Shown here one piece after another: positions 1 through 11,635 of a stretch of DNA of 64,000 nt. Made by a program: the position numbers and the translations under genes. The stretch's first letter is position 1. Each line of letters starts with the position of its first letter. The notes under the pieces are model-generated. The model ran no database searches, was not told where the DNA came from, and saw nothing but the letters and a program-made list of their open reading frames with translations. Source of the stretch: Diospyros lotus (taxonomy: Eukaryota; Streptophyta; Magnoliopsida; Ericales; Ebenaceae); the NCBI RefSeq assembly GCF_014633365.1, contig NC_068339.1:31815316-31879315 (forward strand), read 5' to 3'.

Positions 1-1304
1 GTGATAAGCAAGTACATTCGAGTAGTCACGGATTATTGGACTAGTGATCTAAGGATGGTAGAAGTCATTTAGAAAGGTGTTAGTACATTATTCCTTTCTA
101 AATGATGGGTGTTACGCAGAGGGGTATTTTCGTCATTACACTAGTAGGTCAAAGACATGGCATATGCAAAATTATTCGTGGGGTCAGTGTTACCATATGG
201 TGATAGTTGGAACACTTAGAATGACAAAATATAGCTACTAGGTAGCAGGGATATTTTGGTCATTTTAGTAGTCGTGAATAATTTGTCTTTTGATCCCCGG
301 GGTAGCTCGATGTAACTCATGTATTTTTTAATACATTTGGCTTGTTGGATGAATTACATTGAGAGAGAATTATTTTATTCAGAATGGTCCATTGGGCTAG
401 AATAAAATAATAGTTCATTAGGGTTTTTAATTAATTAATTGGGCTAACCCAATTAGAAAATTAATTAAAAGATCTTGGCCCATTAGGGTTTGGCCCACTA
501 GGGTTTTAACCCTAGGGTTCTCCCTATATATATCTCTCTTTAGTTGTTTTTCCATCTAAGTCGTTTTTCATTCTTCTTCACCGAAGAGAGGCCACGAGTT
601 CGAGTCATACTCCGGAAGATCGAAAGGGTGCATTTGAGTTCTGATGCGACGGAGCCGAAGGCTAGCAGGACAGCCGTCGTCTCCACAACGCGAAGAAGCT
701 CCCATCGCTCCATTCCGTCCGGTAATCCGCCGCAAAAGTAAGTCTCCTAGATTCTTATCAATACGAGGAACGTTTTTGATTTTAAAACGCTTCCGTTGCA
801 TGCTTTGTTTCCTCGTTCATGATCCTTCATTTCATACCCCTGAGATATTCAACATCCTAGGTATATCAGTCGTGTCAGGTACTCGGAGATAAGCATGAGA
901 AAGAAAAAAAAGGGGCTACAAGGAGGCTAACGTTTAGTTTAACTTTTTGTTACTCATGTTCTATGGTTCTTATGTAATCTTTGGGTATGTTTTGAGAGTT
1001 GTGTATCGCAGTTATATAAACAAGGGTTACATAGGGCTTGGATTTACTTATTATGCTATTAAAGTTGTAAATAGTGATTACTATGTACCATGATTGTGGT
1101 AAGAGTTATTTGACGAATTTTTGAAAGTCATGCATTACGGTGTACTCATATTAGAGGTTTTATTATTGGAAATCCCCTTTTATCTATCTTCAGCTAGCTA
1201 TCAGGTTCGATCCATCGCTTCCTTTGGTAAGGATTTCCATAACGCCCTTATGGATATTAGCTTGTATTTAGCTTCAGCATATAATTAAAGAGTGGGGCGT
1301 TACA
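1..1304 (+). mobile_element. LTR-B1, 3' part of a gypsy-type LTR (left end outside window)
   Basis: The segment ends in GGGGCGTTACA exactly where gypsy protease coding begins. It resembles 49138-50711 plus 59620-59719 (LTR-B2): both share a CAGGTTCGATCC stretch, a TCCATAA.GCCC stretch and the GCGTTACA end. It carries a TATA-like box near 524 and a leader-like stretch after it. No gag lies between it and the protease, so it is best read as an LTR inserted inside Gypsy-1 rather than Gypsy-1's own 5' LTR. Its left end and duplicated target are not visible. The family is inferred from TG/CA ends and context. Confidence 0.6.
524..533 (+). promoter_or_regulatory. TATA box of LTR-B1
   Basis: CTATATATAT follows several AGGGTTT-type motifs at 483-519 and is followed by a CT-rich stretch, the usual layout of a plant LTR promoter. 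The transcription start, about 30 bases downstream, is inferred. Confidence 0.5.
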
Positions 1305-1845
1305 CTCTGCATGCTATTTCAGGTGCCTGTGCATCAGAAACAATGAGGGTAAGGGGAGGCATTGGGCACGTATCAACCATTGTTCTGGTAGATTCGGGAA
1401 GCACTCATAATTTTATGTGTGGAGTTCTTGTTAAGAAGGTGGGTTTACAACCTAAGCATGGAGGACGATTTGAAGTTGTGGTGGCTTCAGGTGAAAAATT
1501 ATCTAGTCCAGGTAAGTGCACTAATGTGAAGTTGATTTTACAAGGAGTGCCTATTTTTGTGGATTTTGACTTGCTTCCGTTAGAAGGATATGATATTGTG
1601 TTGGGCACGCAATGGTTGTGTACACTTGGCCCCATCTTATGGGGCTTTGCTAAGTTGCAGATGAGGTTCAATGTGACAGGTAAAGATGTGGTTCTTCAAG
1701 GGGTTTCCATTCTAAAGGATAAGGTAATTGGGGAACTTAAATTCAGCCGTGAAGGAAAAGTAAAAAGGGAATGTTGCTCCAATTGTTCTCTCTTAGAACC
1801 CCACTCTAGAAGGATAAGGCTGGATTTCAACGTACACATCCACAA
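1305..1845 (+). pseudogene. Gypsy-1 aspartic protease region of gag-pol
   Basis: The frame entered from the LTR junction reads THLAISG-like residues then a retropepsin: the active-site DSG lies at 1391-1399 within VDSGSTHNF, and a downstream LLPLEGYDIVLG/QWL block is typical of Ty3/gypsy proteases. The domain processes the gag-pol polyprotein. Gag is absent to the left because LTR-B1 sits there. After about 1850 this frame loses homology and RT continues in another frame, so a frameshift separates protease from RT. The apparent ATG at 1292 lies in LTR sequence and is not a natural start. Confidence 0.8.
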
Positions 1846-2727
1846 TTGCATCAGATTTTGGAAACCTTCCAGGATGTATTTAAAGAGCCCAACTACCTAC
1901 CACCTCCAAGGGCCCATGATCACAAAATTCCTTTGATAGAGGGAAAGGGACCTATATGTGTCGAGCCCAATCGTTACCCATATTATCAAAAGGATGAGAT
2001 AGAAAAGTTAGTGGCAGAAATGCTCTTTTCTGGCGTGATCAAACACAACAACAGTCCTTATTCATCACCAGTAATCTTAGTTAAAGAGCATGATGGGTCG
2101 TGGTGCATGTGTGTTGACTATCGTGCTCTTAACAAGATCAAAGGCAAGGACCAGTTTCCAATTCCAGTTATTGATGAATTAATGGATGAATTAAATGGAG
2201 CAAAAGTATTCTCAAAGCTTGATCTGCAAAGTGGGTATCATCAAATTCGAGTGGTACCGAAGGACACAACAAAGACGGCTTTCCGAACGTATCATGGCCA
2301 TTATGAGTTTTTGATAATGCCATTTGGCCTTACCAATGCTCCATCCTCTTTCCAAGCTCTAATGAATGAGGTATTTCAAAACTATCTGCCAAAATTCATC
2401 GCTGTATTTTTTGATGATATTCTCGTATATAGTAAATCTTAGGGTGAAGGTGAACATTTTCAGCATTTAAAAACTACATTGGTTGTACTAAGATCTCACA
2501 AATTATTTGCTAAAAAGGAAAAGTGTCAGTTCGGTTAAGGTGAGGTGCAATACCTCAGCCACATAATTTCTAATACAGGTGTTGCTATGGATTTGGAAAA
2601 AATTTCTGTGATGATAAGCTGGCCTAAACCTGCCACGCTTAAGGCTTTGATAGGCTTCCTTGGGTTGACCAGTTATTACCGAAAGTTTATCTAAAAATAT
2701 GGTAAAATAGCTCGACCACTGACTGTA
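1846..2727 (+). pseudogene. Gypsy-1 reverse transcriptase
   Basis: Ty3/gypsy RT motifs appear in order: YPYYQKDEIEKLV, GSWCMCVDYRALN, FSKLDLQSGYHQIR, FRTYHGHYEFLIMPFGLTNAP and FFDDILVYSKS (the YxDD box, here FFDD). Stops interrupt it at 2440 (TAG), 2536 (TAA) and 2692 (TAA); RT/thumb homology continues past each, including GFLGLTSYYRKF. The enzyme copies element RNA into DNA in cytoplasmic particles; this copy cannot make a full product. It sits between the protease and RNase H, the standard gypsy order. Confidence 0.9.
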
Positions 2728-3282
2728 ATGCTAAAGGACTCCTTTGTATGGACACTAGTTGCTGAAGCAACTTTTCAAAATTTAAAGGAAGCTATGACTA
2801 AAGCTATGGTGTTGGCTCTACCTAACTTCTCAAACGAATTTATTATTGAATATGATGCTAGTGGATCGAGTGTGGGAGCTTTCTTAATGCAAGAAAGGCC
2901 AATAGCGTTCTACAGTTAAGCCTTACAAGGGAAGAACTTGTTGTTGTCCACATATGAGAAGGAGATTTTAGTATTAGTACTGGCAATGCAAAAGTGGCGT
3001 CCATAATTATTGGGGTGACAATTCCTAGTGAGAACTGATCAACGTAGCTTGAAGTATTTGTAGGACTAGAAAATTACTACTACAGCTTAACAAAAGTGGT
3101 TGTATAAGTTGATGGGATTTGATTTTGTTATTGAGTATAAAAAGGGGAAAGAGAATATTATGGCTTATTCTCTCTCCAAAAGAGAAAATACAGGAAGGGA
3201 AAATGGAGAACTTGCAGCTATTACCTAGCCAATTCCTAATTGGGTAGAGGCTATCAAAGAGGAAGTTAAGTCCAATTCAGAT
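2728..3282 (+). pseudogene. Gypsy-1 RNase H and connection region
   Basis: [15 protein letters not shown] at about 2845-2890 is the gypsy RNase H opening with its first acidic residue, followed by IAFYS, EKEILVLVLAMQKW and RTDQRSLKYL. At least six stops lie between 2917 and 3228 (TAA, TAG and one TGA), most where the family has glutamine. The domain would degrade the RNA strand of the RNA/DNA hybrid. It is clearly dead. Confidence 0.82.
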
Positions 3283-4121
3283 TTGCAAGGATTAATTAAG
3301 CGCATCCAAGGGGGCGAAGCAGTGGGCCCATGGGAATTCAAGGGTGGAGTTATCTTTTTTAAGGAAAGGATTTATCTTGTTGAAAATTCTTCCTTAATTA
3401 AAGATATTATTAGTCAGTTTCACAATAGTACGCATGAAGGGTATCAAAAAACTCTCCAACGAATTAGAGTAATTTTTTATTGGAGGGGTATGAGAAGAAA
3501 TATTAGAGAATTTATTGTTGCCTGTGATACATGTCAACGGCACAAAACAGAACAACTTTCCCCAGCAGGTTTACTCCAGCCATTTCCTATACCAAGCCAA
3601 GTATGGGAAGATATTTCTATGGATTTTGTTGATGGTTTGCCACTATCCAAGGGAAAGACCACTATTTTTGTGGTTGTTGATAGGCTATCTAAACATGCCC
3701 ATTTTATTCCCTTATCACATCCATACATAGCTATTGGAGTCGCACAAATTTTCTTTGATAATATCTTCAAGTTGCATGGAATGCCTAGGACTATTGCATG
3801 CGATCGAGATCCCACATTCACTAGCATATTTTGGTCAGAATTGTTCAAATTGAATGGCACAAGTTTTAATTATAGTTCTACATACCACCCTTAAACCGAT
3901 GGTCAAAGCGAAGTGGTTAATCGAACAATGGAGATGTACCTGCAATGTTTCACAAGTTCACCACCTAAGGAGTGGAGTAGATGGATAGCATGGGCCGAGT
4001 ATTGTTACAATACAAGTTGTCATTCAACTATTAAAACCACTCCTTTCAAAGTCGTATATGGCCGGCCACCTTCTACCTTATTGTCCTACATTCCAGGCAT
4101 GGCTAAGGTTAAAGTTATGGA
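3283..4121 (+). pseudogene. Gypsy-1 integrase, N-terminal and core part
   Basis: An HHCC zinc finger is visible (H..H in FHNSTHEGYQKT, CDTCQRHK at about 3520-3545). The rve core follows, with DFVDGLPLSKGKTTIFVVVDRLSKHAHF and ACDRDPTFTS giving two acidic catalytic positions. A TAA at 3892 interrupts the conserved STYHP/TDGQSE stretch. Reading continues to a VYGRPPS block and stops abruptly at 4121, where LTR-A1 begins. The missing C-terminal part is found 20 kb away at 24334. Domain order PR-RT-RH-IN identifies Ty3/gypsy. Confidence 0.9.
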
Positions 4122-5769
4122 TGTGACGCCCCATTCCCACTAACGGGTGCTACTCGTGAACAATCAACCGAATTGCTCACATGCCCGGCCATTCGTGAAG
4201 GATAGACTATGTTTCAACACGAAACACCCTAGGTGGGAACTAGGCTTCATCTTTCGCTTCCCTCACCCCCAGGATCCACTAGCAGATTTGGGCTTTAACC
4301 ATACCACACTTGGCTAATTAATTTCCGTTAAGTTTGCCCAATCGCCATTTTTATTTATTTTAATTCTTTTTCGTTCCAAGAATTCCACTGGGCTCCATAA
4401 AATTTACCATTTCAATCAACCCATTGATTTTTATCAATTTTGGAGGAAAAACTCATATAATTTAAATTATCAAAAAATTTGACATTTTCTTCAAAAATAC
4501 CCAAAATCTCTTTATTTTTTAAAATTCCTCTGGGCCCAAAATTAACCAAGAATCCCCAAATTTTTCAAAAAAATTGGCCGACGGGGCCTGCCTAGCACGC
4601 CCACCACTGCACGCGCTTGTTGCCCGCTGTGGCCCCTTGTAAGCCCCAGCTGCTGCCACTTGCCAACCCTACACTTTTTTTTTTTCTTCTCTTAGGCTAT
4701 CTGACCCAAAATTTTAAAAAATTACACCCGTCATACATACATAAAAAAATACCCACTTTTCCATAAAAGCTTACAAAGAAAATACTTATTTTCTTCTTCC
4801 ACAAAGTTTACACAACGAAGGAAAAATACTACCTTTTTACACCCACTCATGGTGCTTATTACAACATAAAATCAATACAACCAAAAATAGGCTTCCCTGA
4901 GCCCTACAATGGTCTTTAATCTTTAATCCCATGCATCCACATGTCATTTCATCTTTGCCTTGATTTTTTCCATGCCTTTACAACCTATATTCGAGGGTAG
5001 AAACCTCATGAGCTATTAAGCTCAATAAGGGTGCAATGACAATAAGTATGAACAAAAACATATTATGTGATGCCAAATGCATGCAAGCAACATGCAACAT
5101 GGTTAGGGCTTCCACTTCCTCACAACCACCTAGGTTTGAGGCTTTAAACTACCCTACCCCACACAACCTCATGACCATAGGTCCTTGAACACAAACAACA
5201 TGCCAATGCACACATTTAAAAGTTTAAGTGCATACTCACAACTTGCAAAGCCACCACCCTTGGGGCTATCCCTTACCTCATTCTTTAAATCTTCCAATCT
5301 TCATCTCAAGAGAGCTCCTATCATCATCTTTTCCCATCTAAGGTGGCATTTCAAACAAGCAACTTACTTTTGACCACAAAGTATACCAAAATAAAGAGAA
5401 GAAAAATGGGACTTACCTTGAGCCCTTCATCTCCTTCTTCTCCTTCTTCTTCATCCTTTCCTCCATGAGAGACTTCTTCCTATCTATATTTCTTTATTTC
5501 TTTTTCTCAACAATGGAAGACTTCTTCCTTCTTCATTTCCTTTCTTTTTGATTTATTCTTCTAGTCTTGATATTACAAATGCAAGACTTCATCTCAACCC
5601 TCCATTCTTTTCTCTTTTGGAGAGAAAATCCTAGCCATACAAATAAAGCACAATCCATGTGCTCTTGAGAAATCTCAATCTCAACCATTGATTTTGAGGA
5701 GATCTAATCTCCACCATTGGCTAGAAAAACATCTTGGCTACAACCATATATATATTTACATGTGGCAAT
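4122..5769 (-). mobile_element. LTR-A1 (outer segment), solo LTR inserted in Gypsy-1
   Basis: It starts TGTGACGCCCC at 4122 and resumes after CACTA-1 to end GTGTTACA at 24333; the two segments total about 2.5 kb. It shares several stretches with the reverse complement of LTR-A2, for example GGACTATGTTTCAA, CCTAGGTGGGAACTAGGCTTC and an AACCTCATGAG...AAGGGTGCAATG block. The minus strand is the sense strand by comparison with LTR-A2, whose + strand start corresponds to this copy's 24333 end. Flanks ATGGA (4117-4121) and GTAGA (24334-24338) differ by two transitions, fitting an aged 5-bp duplication. No internal region or second LTR is present, so it is a solo LTR. Confidence 0.75.
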
Positions 5770-6064
5770 CACTACAAGAAAAGTAGCTTTTAGTGGCCAC
5801 TTTTAATGGCGGCTAGAAGATATTTGTCACAAATACAACTATTAGTGGCGGCCAAAAACTGTTTATCACTAAAGAGGCATGTTTAGTGGCGGCCAAAAAA
5901 ATTCGCCACTAAAGAGTTCATTATTTGTGACGGCCGTGATTTGTGGCCACTAAAGGTATATTATTGTGACAAATCGGACGTGGCGGCCACTAAAAGTAAG
6001 CTTATTTGTGAGGGTCGGCATGGGCGGCCACTAAAAGTACATTATTAGTGACGGCCATAGGTGG
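5770..6064. repeat. CACTA-1 5' terminal and subterminal repeats
   Basis: Starting with the terminal CACTACAAGAAA, a short motif related to TTAGTGGCGGCCACTAAA recurs every 30-50 bases in both orientations. Much of it is palindromic. In En/Spm such subterminal motifs bind the TNPA-type protein; that role is inferred here. The array is broken at 6065 by a retroelement remnant and continues at 6873. Confidence 0.8.
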
Positions 6065-6872
6065 TGCGAACCCAAAAGGATTTGATCCTATGAACCCACA
6101 ACCAATGCAAGATATACGCACCCCAAGAACGCTAAACACAGATTTGGATGATCCACACGAAACCCTTGGACACGAAAGAACAAGGACCCCGAATGTTGAA
6201 GACGCCACAAGGTTGATCAAGCCTTGATAAGTCGGTTAGTTCATAAAAGAACCCAAGAGAAGAGCACCTCTCAAATCTGGAATTCCAGAAAAGTAAATCA
6301 CTCATTCATTGATTGATTTTCAATTGTTGGGAGAGTACAATTTATAGAGAGAGTAAACACTTAGGAAAATACAAAAGACCATAATTACTAGCCTAGGAAA
6401 TATTCAAATCTGATTTCCCACAAAATATTAAATCTCTAACTTAATTAGCCTAGAAACTCAAAGTATTAAAGATGCTTGAAAATATGAAAAGTCAGATTGG
6501 GTTTTCAAGATTAAATTTTCGTGCACCCATGTGGCTAAGATTTAAAACAACATGTGCAGCCCAAAATAATAAAGTACAAGCCCCAATGAGTCAGCCCAAG
6601 TGTCCATTATGGCCCAAGCTCTTCATTTAATAGTATTCTGGCTCAAAAGACTCTCAACAGCTCCCTCTTCAGCCCATATAATGTTGAAGACGTCTTGCTT
6701 GCTTTTTAGGTCAGAATCTTGATAATTTTGATTGGCCCACATATCTAGAACCAGCCCATTCAAAGCTTCTTTAAGTCTTTTAGCTCTTGCCCTTGTAATT
6801 GGCCCTACTGGAACATGCAATGGGTCACTTGAATGATTTGAGTCAGCTTGTTCTTCGTGATGATTCTCATCA
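6065..6872 (-). mobile_element. 808-bp retroelement remnant inserted in CACTA-1 subterminal array
   Basis: The insert is bounded by direct repeats ATAGGTGG at 6057-6064 and 6873-6880, and its ends read TG...CA. On the minus strand 6820-6623 encodes a 65-residue piece with GPITRARAKRLKEALNGL, a motif I recognise from gypsy-type polyprotein ends in plants. It is followed by a noncoding tail with a CTATAAATTGTAC-like TATA stretch, so this looks like a pol 3' end plus part of an LTR. An 8-bp duplication is longer than normal for LTR elements, and the mode of insertion is unclear. Confidence 0.5.
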
Positions 6873-7330
6873 ATAGGTGGCGGCCACTAAAGATGCAGTA
6901 TTGTAACTTGTGGTTGTTTGGGTACTAACATGCTTATTTGTGACAGTAGGTGTTGGTGGCCACAAAAAGCTCATTATTAGTGATGGTCAGGCTAGGCAGC
7001 CACAAAGAGAACATTATTAGTGATGGCCATGAGCGGTGGCCACGAAAGGTGGAGTGTTGGTACCTACCACTTTGGTGCCTAACATGCTTATGCTTATTTG
7101 TGACAATTGGCCACAAAAAGGTGCATTATTAGTGACGACCACAAGTGGCAGCCACTAAAAGTGGAGTATTTGTTACTTATTTGTGAGGGCTGGCGTGGGT
7201 GGCCACTAAAAGATAACTATTTGTGACGGCCAAGTATAGCGACCACTAAAAGTGGATTATTTATGAAAACCAAGAATAGCGACCAAGTTATACTTATTTA
7301 TGACGGCTAACTTTGAGTGTCATTAAAAGT
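6873..7330. repeat. CACTA-1 5' subterminal repeats, continued
   Basis: The GTGGC(G/C)GCCACTAAAAG motif continues in alternating orientation (for example near 6880, 6960, 7040, 7140, 7200, 7240) after the inserted remnant. It then decays into AT-rich sequence. Short ORFs here on both strands are by-products of the palindromes. Confidence 0.75.
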
Positions 7331-10300
7331 GAATTATTAATAAAAAAATATATAATAATGTTTTAATATAAAATGTCACATAAAATATAATTAATAATTA
7401 ATAAAAAATATTTTATTAAAAAGTATATTTTAATATGTTTTTATTTCATAATAGAATTCATTCTTCTTTTAATATTTTTAAGAAGTATATTTTTTATTTC
7501 AATATATTTTTATAATTATTTATTAATAATATACTTATTTTTATAATTAATTATAAATAAAAAAACGTTTGCTATAAGCCACGGGGAAGCTTGAATAAGT
7601 ATATTATTAATAATAATTATAATTATTAATAATAGACTAATTTTTATAATTATATTAATAATATATTTTTATAATTAATTATTAATAATATATTTTATAT
7701 TTTTAAAATATAAAATATAATTAATAATTAAAAACAAAGTATCTTTTTATTTATAAAACTTTAAAAATAAACAAAATATATTTTTTACTTATTAAAAACC
7801 TACAAAAACTGTGCAAAATGTATATATATCAAATAAGTAAAATATATTTTTTACTTAAACAAAATGTATGTATCAAAAACTGTGCAAAATATATTTTTCA
7901 TCTCCCTCCGTCATCTCTCCCGCCTCCATATTCATTTCCCTCAATCTCCCTCATCTCTCCTGCCTCCACCCTATTGCCTTCGCCGTCTGAGTACCGTAGC
8001 ATCTCCTTCTCTGGCTTCTTCTCCTTCTTCGGCTTCCACTTCGGCTCCTTCTCCATCTCTTCTCCGTCTCCATGTTCGACTTCTCGCCACTGGCGCGCTG
8101 TCGTTCGTGTTCTCGTCACTGGCGCTGTCGGTACTGTTTCACCTCTAAAACACCACTAATCAATCTCAAATCTATTACTTCTTTTTGTTAACTTCTTGGT
8201 TATCACATTTTCACTGATCTTCAATTTGTCTTTCACAATTTCACTGGAGATCTAATGAATAAGTGGTTCAATCTATGCTCGTCATCTGAAAATCTAATTG
8301 ATCGAGGAAATATCTATGTGCAAAATACGTGTGTTGTTTGTGATACGCAAGTGCATTGTTATTTCGTACGTGCAGGCTTTAGTTTTTGCGATGTGATGTT
8401 GTTTACTAGCTGTCATTGGATTGGTTTGTAGAGGTTGGATCTATTTGATTGATTGGTGCTCTGTTTTTGGATTGTTTACTGCTGGTCTATACTAGTTTGA
8501 CTATTATATCAGATAGTGCTGCCTTGGTTTTAAATTTATTGAAATTGGATAAAGTCTAATTGTGAACATTCCTCTATTATTATAAAAACTTATCTACCTG
8601 TGTTTAGGACCACATGGTCCCACTGCCTCTTACCCTTTCCGGTCCTCCCTTCCAACGACTCATGAGAAATTATTTTGTGTTTATTACATATTGTATTACC
8701 ATACATTTCTTGTGTTTTCAATTTTCAATCAATTAATTTGGGGAATTTAGAGTTTCAGATTTAAGGTTTTAAATTAATTAAATGTAAACTATAATTGGTT
8801 TGATCTTGGTCTTTTTTCTCAACAACTTGGTTGAATTTATTGAAATCAACCTATGAATATAGAAGAAGGTAAGCTGTCCAAAATGTATTCAAAACCATAT
8901 ACTCAAAGAATGATAAGAATTCCCCAAAATGTAGGCCATGAAAATTCTAAGTTGGAGCAGCTATATGTAAGTTTGGTGCAAGACCTATAAATATGCTTAC
9001 CTGCTCAAAACTTTTCAACTCATGGACAATTAAGTTTATCTATTGTAGATTAAATAATAGATATTTAATCTATCAATTTTCTATCAATTGCCTAGTCTTA
9101 TTTTTGGACAAAATAACATTTGATAACAGAAGTCCTTGCGGCTAACTTGATATGATTCTAATAATACATCCATCAAATATTTATTATAGATTAAATGAAT
9201 ACAAGAGTCTGTTTTTCTTATTTGTTTTGTGCTATTTACCTTTTAAATCTTCTTTGCTATGAGTTTCATGTATTTGAGATGGCATTGGTTATTGGCATCT
9301 TTTGTTTTGTTTGAACTAATCGAAAGGTCCATCTAGTAAGAAAATAATGACAATTCAGGTTGTGTTGGAAATGGAATGGTATTTTGATTTATAGCTAGTC
9401 ATGTGAATAAGTAAAAGATGCCAACATATCCAAGAGAGAATGTAATAAATAATAGTAGTCATCTTTCATCGTTGTGATTCAGTACATGTGTTAAATTTTA
9501 ATTAATTTATTAAATAAATTTTTTAATTAGCTAGGAAAAAAGAACTAAAGAAATATGTTCTTGTGAAGTTGGTGACCGGTCAGATCCTTTTGCCAGCTGA
9601 GTTGAAGATTTAATTAATAGCTTCATGGCATCTAATGGAATATTTGTTTGTACAATTAGTACAATAATGCTGCCTGCTGCTGTTGTCTTATGCTTATCTT
9701 CCCTTCTATTAAAACATCTTAAGAAGCTAAGGGACAACTATTTAAAAATATGACCTTTCTTTGGTCTATTTTTGAAAGCAGAAAACCTTATACACTTGAA
9801 AAGGGAGAATGAGTGGCTTTATGAAAAATGGGGGAAAAAGATAAATGAATTTGTATTGGTATTGGTGGGACTGTGGGAGTGGGGAGGATAAGGAATAATG
9901 CTTAATTAATTAATTATAATGCTTCATATGTGGCCAGGCAGATTTCTGCTAGAGTCTATTAGTGAAAGCAACACCTTACTCAAAATAAAAAATTCTTAAC
10001 AGAATTAGTTTCCTCCACTATGTACATCTTTTAAACACAAGACAACATACCTCTGAGTTGCATGATGGAAATGAAATTATCTGTCGGAAGAATTTGCATA
10101 TGAAGATGAAAGCAAAATTGAGAAAACCAGTATTCTCAAATTGTACACACCATAATGAGACAGATGCAACAACTCAAAATTTATATGTGTATATTTAAGC
10201 TTATATTGAATTAAATTAAGTTGTATATATGTGTCTTACTGACCTATGATGTCTGTTAATTGGTTAATGTATCAGATGTAAGAAGTACACTTCAAAGATA

Positions 10301-11182
10301 CTGCTATCTCTTGTTGGATAACCAGTATTCTTCAGATAGTTCTAGATATATGCTGAGCATTTGTCAGAGCCACTTATAATAGAACATTATAGAGTCTTAG
10401 GGCACATGTCTGTTTGTTATTTAACTAACTAAAACCACATTACAAGTTAAAAGGATTATGTCTATTTATTTATGAAACAAAATTTTCAATACCAAATTTT
10501 ATCTGTATAAAATACTGTTGGTAACTACTTAAAAGTTTTGAGATATCATCAATAATATCTAAAATAAGAAGATTTTGTACAAGTAAAAATATTAAGGTCA
10601 TCCCTGCCATGCTACACAAGGTTCTCTACTTTGTGAGGGTTAGGAGAGATTTATATTTGTGCATGGTATTTTCTTTGTATATCTTTGCAAATAAACTCTT
10701 TCTGCAACCAACTCAGACTTATAATCTTTCAATCATGAAGGAGCAATCTTACTGTGGCTACTAGTGTAGTCCCTATTCATAAGCAAAAATATATTCCTCA
10801 TAAAGAAATTTGACTTTCATTAATTTATTTTTAGCATAGCATCAATTGAACTGCAACACACAAACTCTTAGCGTTTGCTACTTGTTTTCCCCCGGCCCCC
10901 TCTTTATATTCCAGAAAAAACATTTACAGTGGGTTGGTTGGATTAGTAATGCTTATGAATCTTTTATGCTAACCGTGTTGCCCTTCCTCATCTCCTAGAA
11001 TGTAAAGTAGTCTATTTTTTAATAAATAACCATTTCTTTCATTTTTATGTGTGTTGCACATGCATTCGTATGTAATCTTATTATAACATATCCCTGCTGT
11101 GTCCCAACTTATCATTTTAATAATTGTTGTCCTGATGCTTTGCATTGTGTCATTTATGTTCCAAATTTCTCTATTATGCAGC
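7331..11182. other. CACTA-1 5' noncoding/intron-like region
   Basis: 7331-7880 is extremely AT-rich with many ATTAATAAT runs. 7890-8150 is a C/T-rich stretch that looks like a leader, with GC content well above its surroundings; short ORFs there are low-complexity. 8160-11180 looks like long plant intron sequence (T-rich, scattered GTAAG and TGCAG sites). I recognise no protein in it. Confidence 0.5.
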
Positions 11183-11413
11183 GAAAATAATTAATTGAAG
11201 AGAATGTTGTGCTTAAATAACATGCATATCATTTATATATTATGATCGCAGATAGCCTGGAAAACAATTAATTGAAGAGAATGCTGTGCTTAAAGAACGT
11301 GCATGTCATTTATATATTATGATTGTGGACAGCCTGGAAAACAATTAATTGAAGAGAATGTTGTGTTGTCAAAACATGCCTATCACTTATGTATAGTGAT
11401 CGCATATTTGAGA
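11183..11413 (+). repeat. three tandem 77-bp units
   Basis: Units begin near 11183, 11260 and 11337, each with AATTAATTGAAGAGAATG then a TGTTGTG/TGCTGTGCTTAAA stretch, CATTTATATATTATGAT and GCCTGG. In one frame a unit would read LIEENAVLKE, a heptad-like pattern, but 77 is not a multiple of three and the first unit has an in-frame stop, so coding is doubtful. A splice-acceptor-like TTATGCAG precedes the first unit. Confidence 0.8.
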
Positions 11414-11599
11414 TATGGCTAGTACAGTTTGGAAATTGGTTGACCGAAGCAGGCATTAAACTGGTATAAACTAATTCAGATGAGTTTAATCGGTTAACTA
11501 TTTTCCTCCTTTGGAACAATAATTTAGCTCATGGATTTTCTGATTTATGGGAGGAAAATTCAAATGTGCTTATTATTATTATTATTCATCTTTGTTGAT

Positions 11600-11600
<1 letters not shown>

Positions 11601-11631
<31 letters not shown>
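11601..11631 (+). repeat. (CT)n microsatellite
   Basis: About 31 bases of uninterrupted CT dinucleotides within CACTA-1, preceded by a short TTA run at 11570-11585. Confidence 0.95.

Positions 11632-11635
<4 letters not shown>

Noticed and set aside
1292..1304. ATG at 1292 as the start of a protease gene
   Set aside because: It lies in the last bases of LTR-B1; the coding homology begins only after the LTR end.
7818..8159. ORFs of 73-113 codons in the C/T-rich leader of CACTA-1
   Set aside because: Ser/Pro/Phe-rich readings of biased sequence in three frames; no domain.
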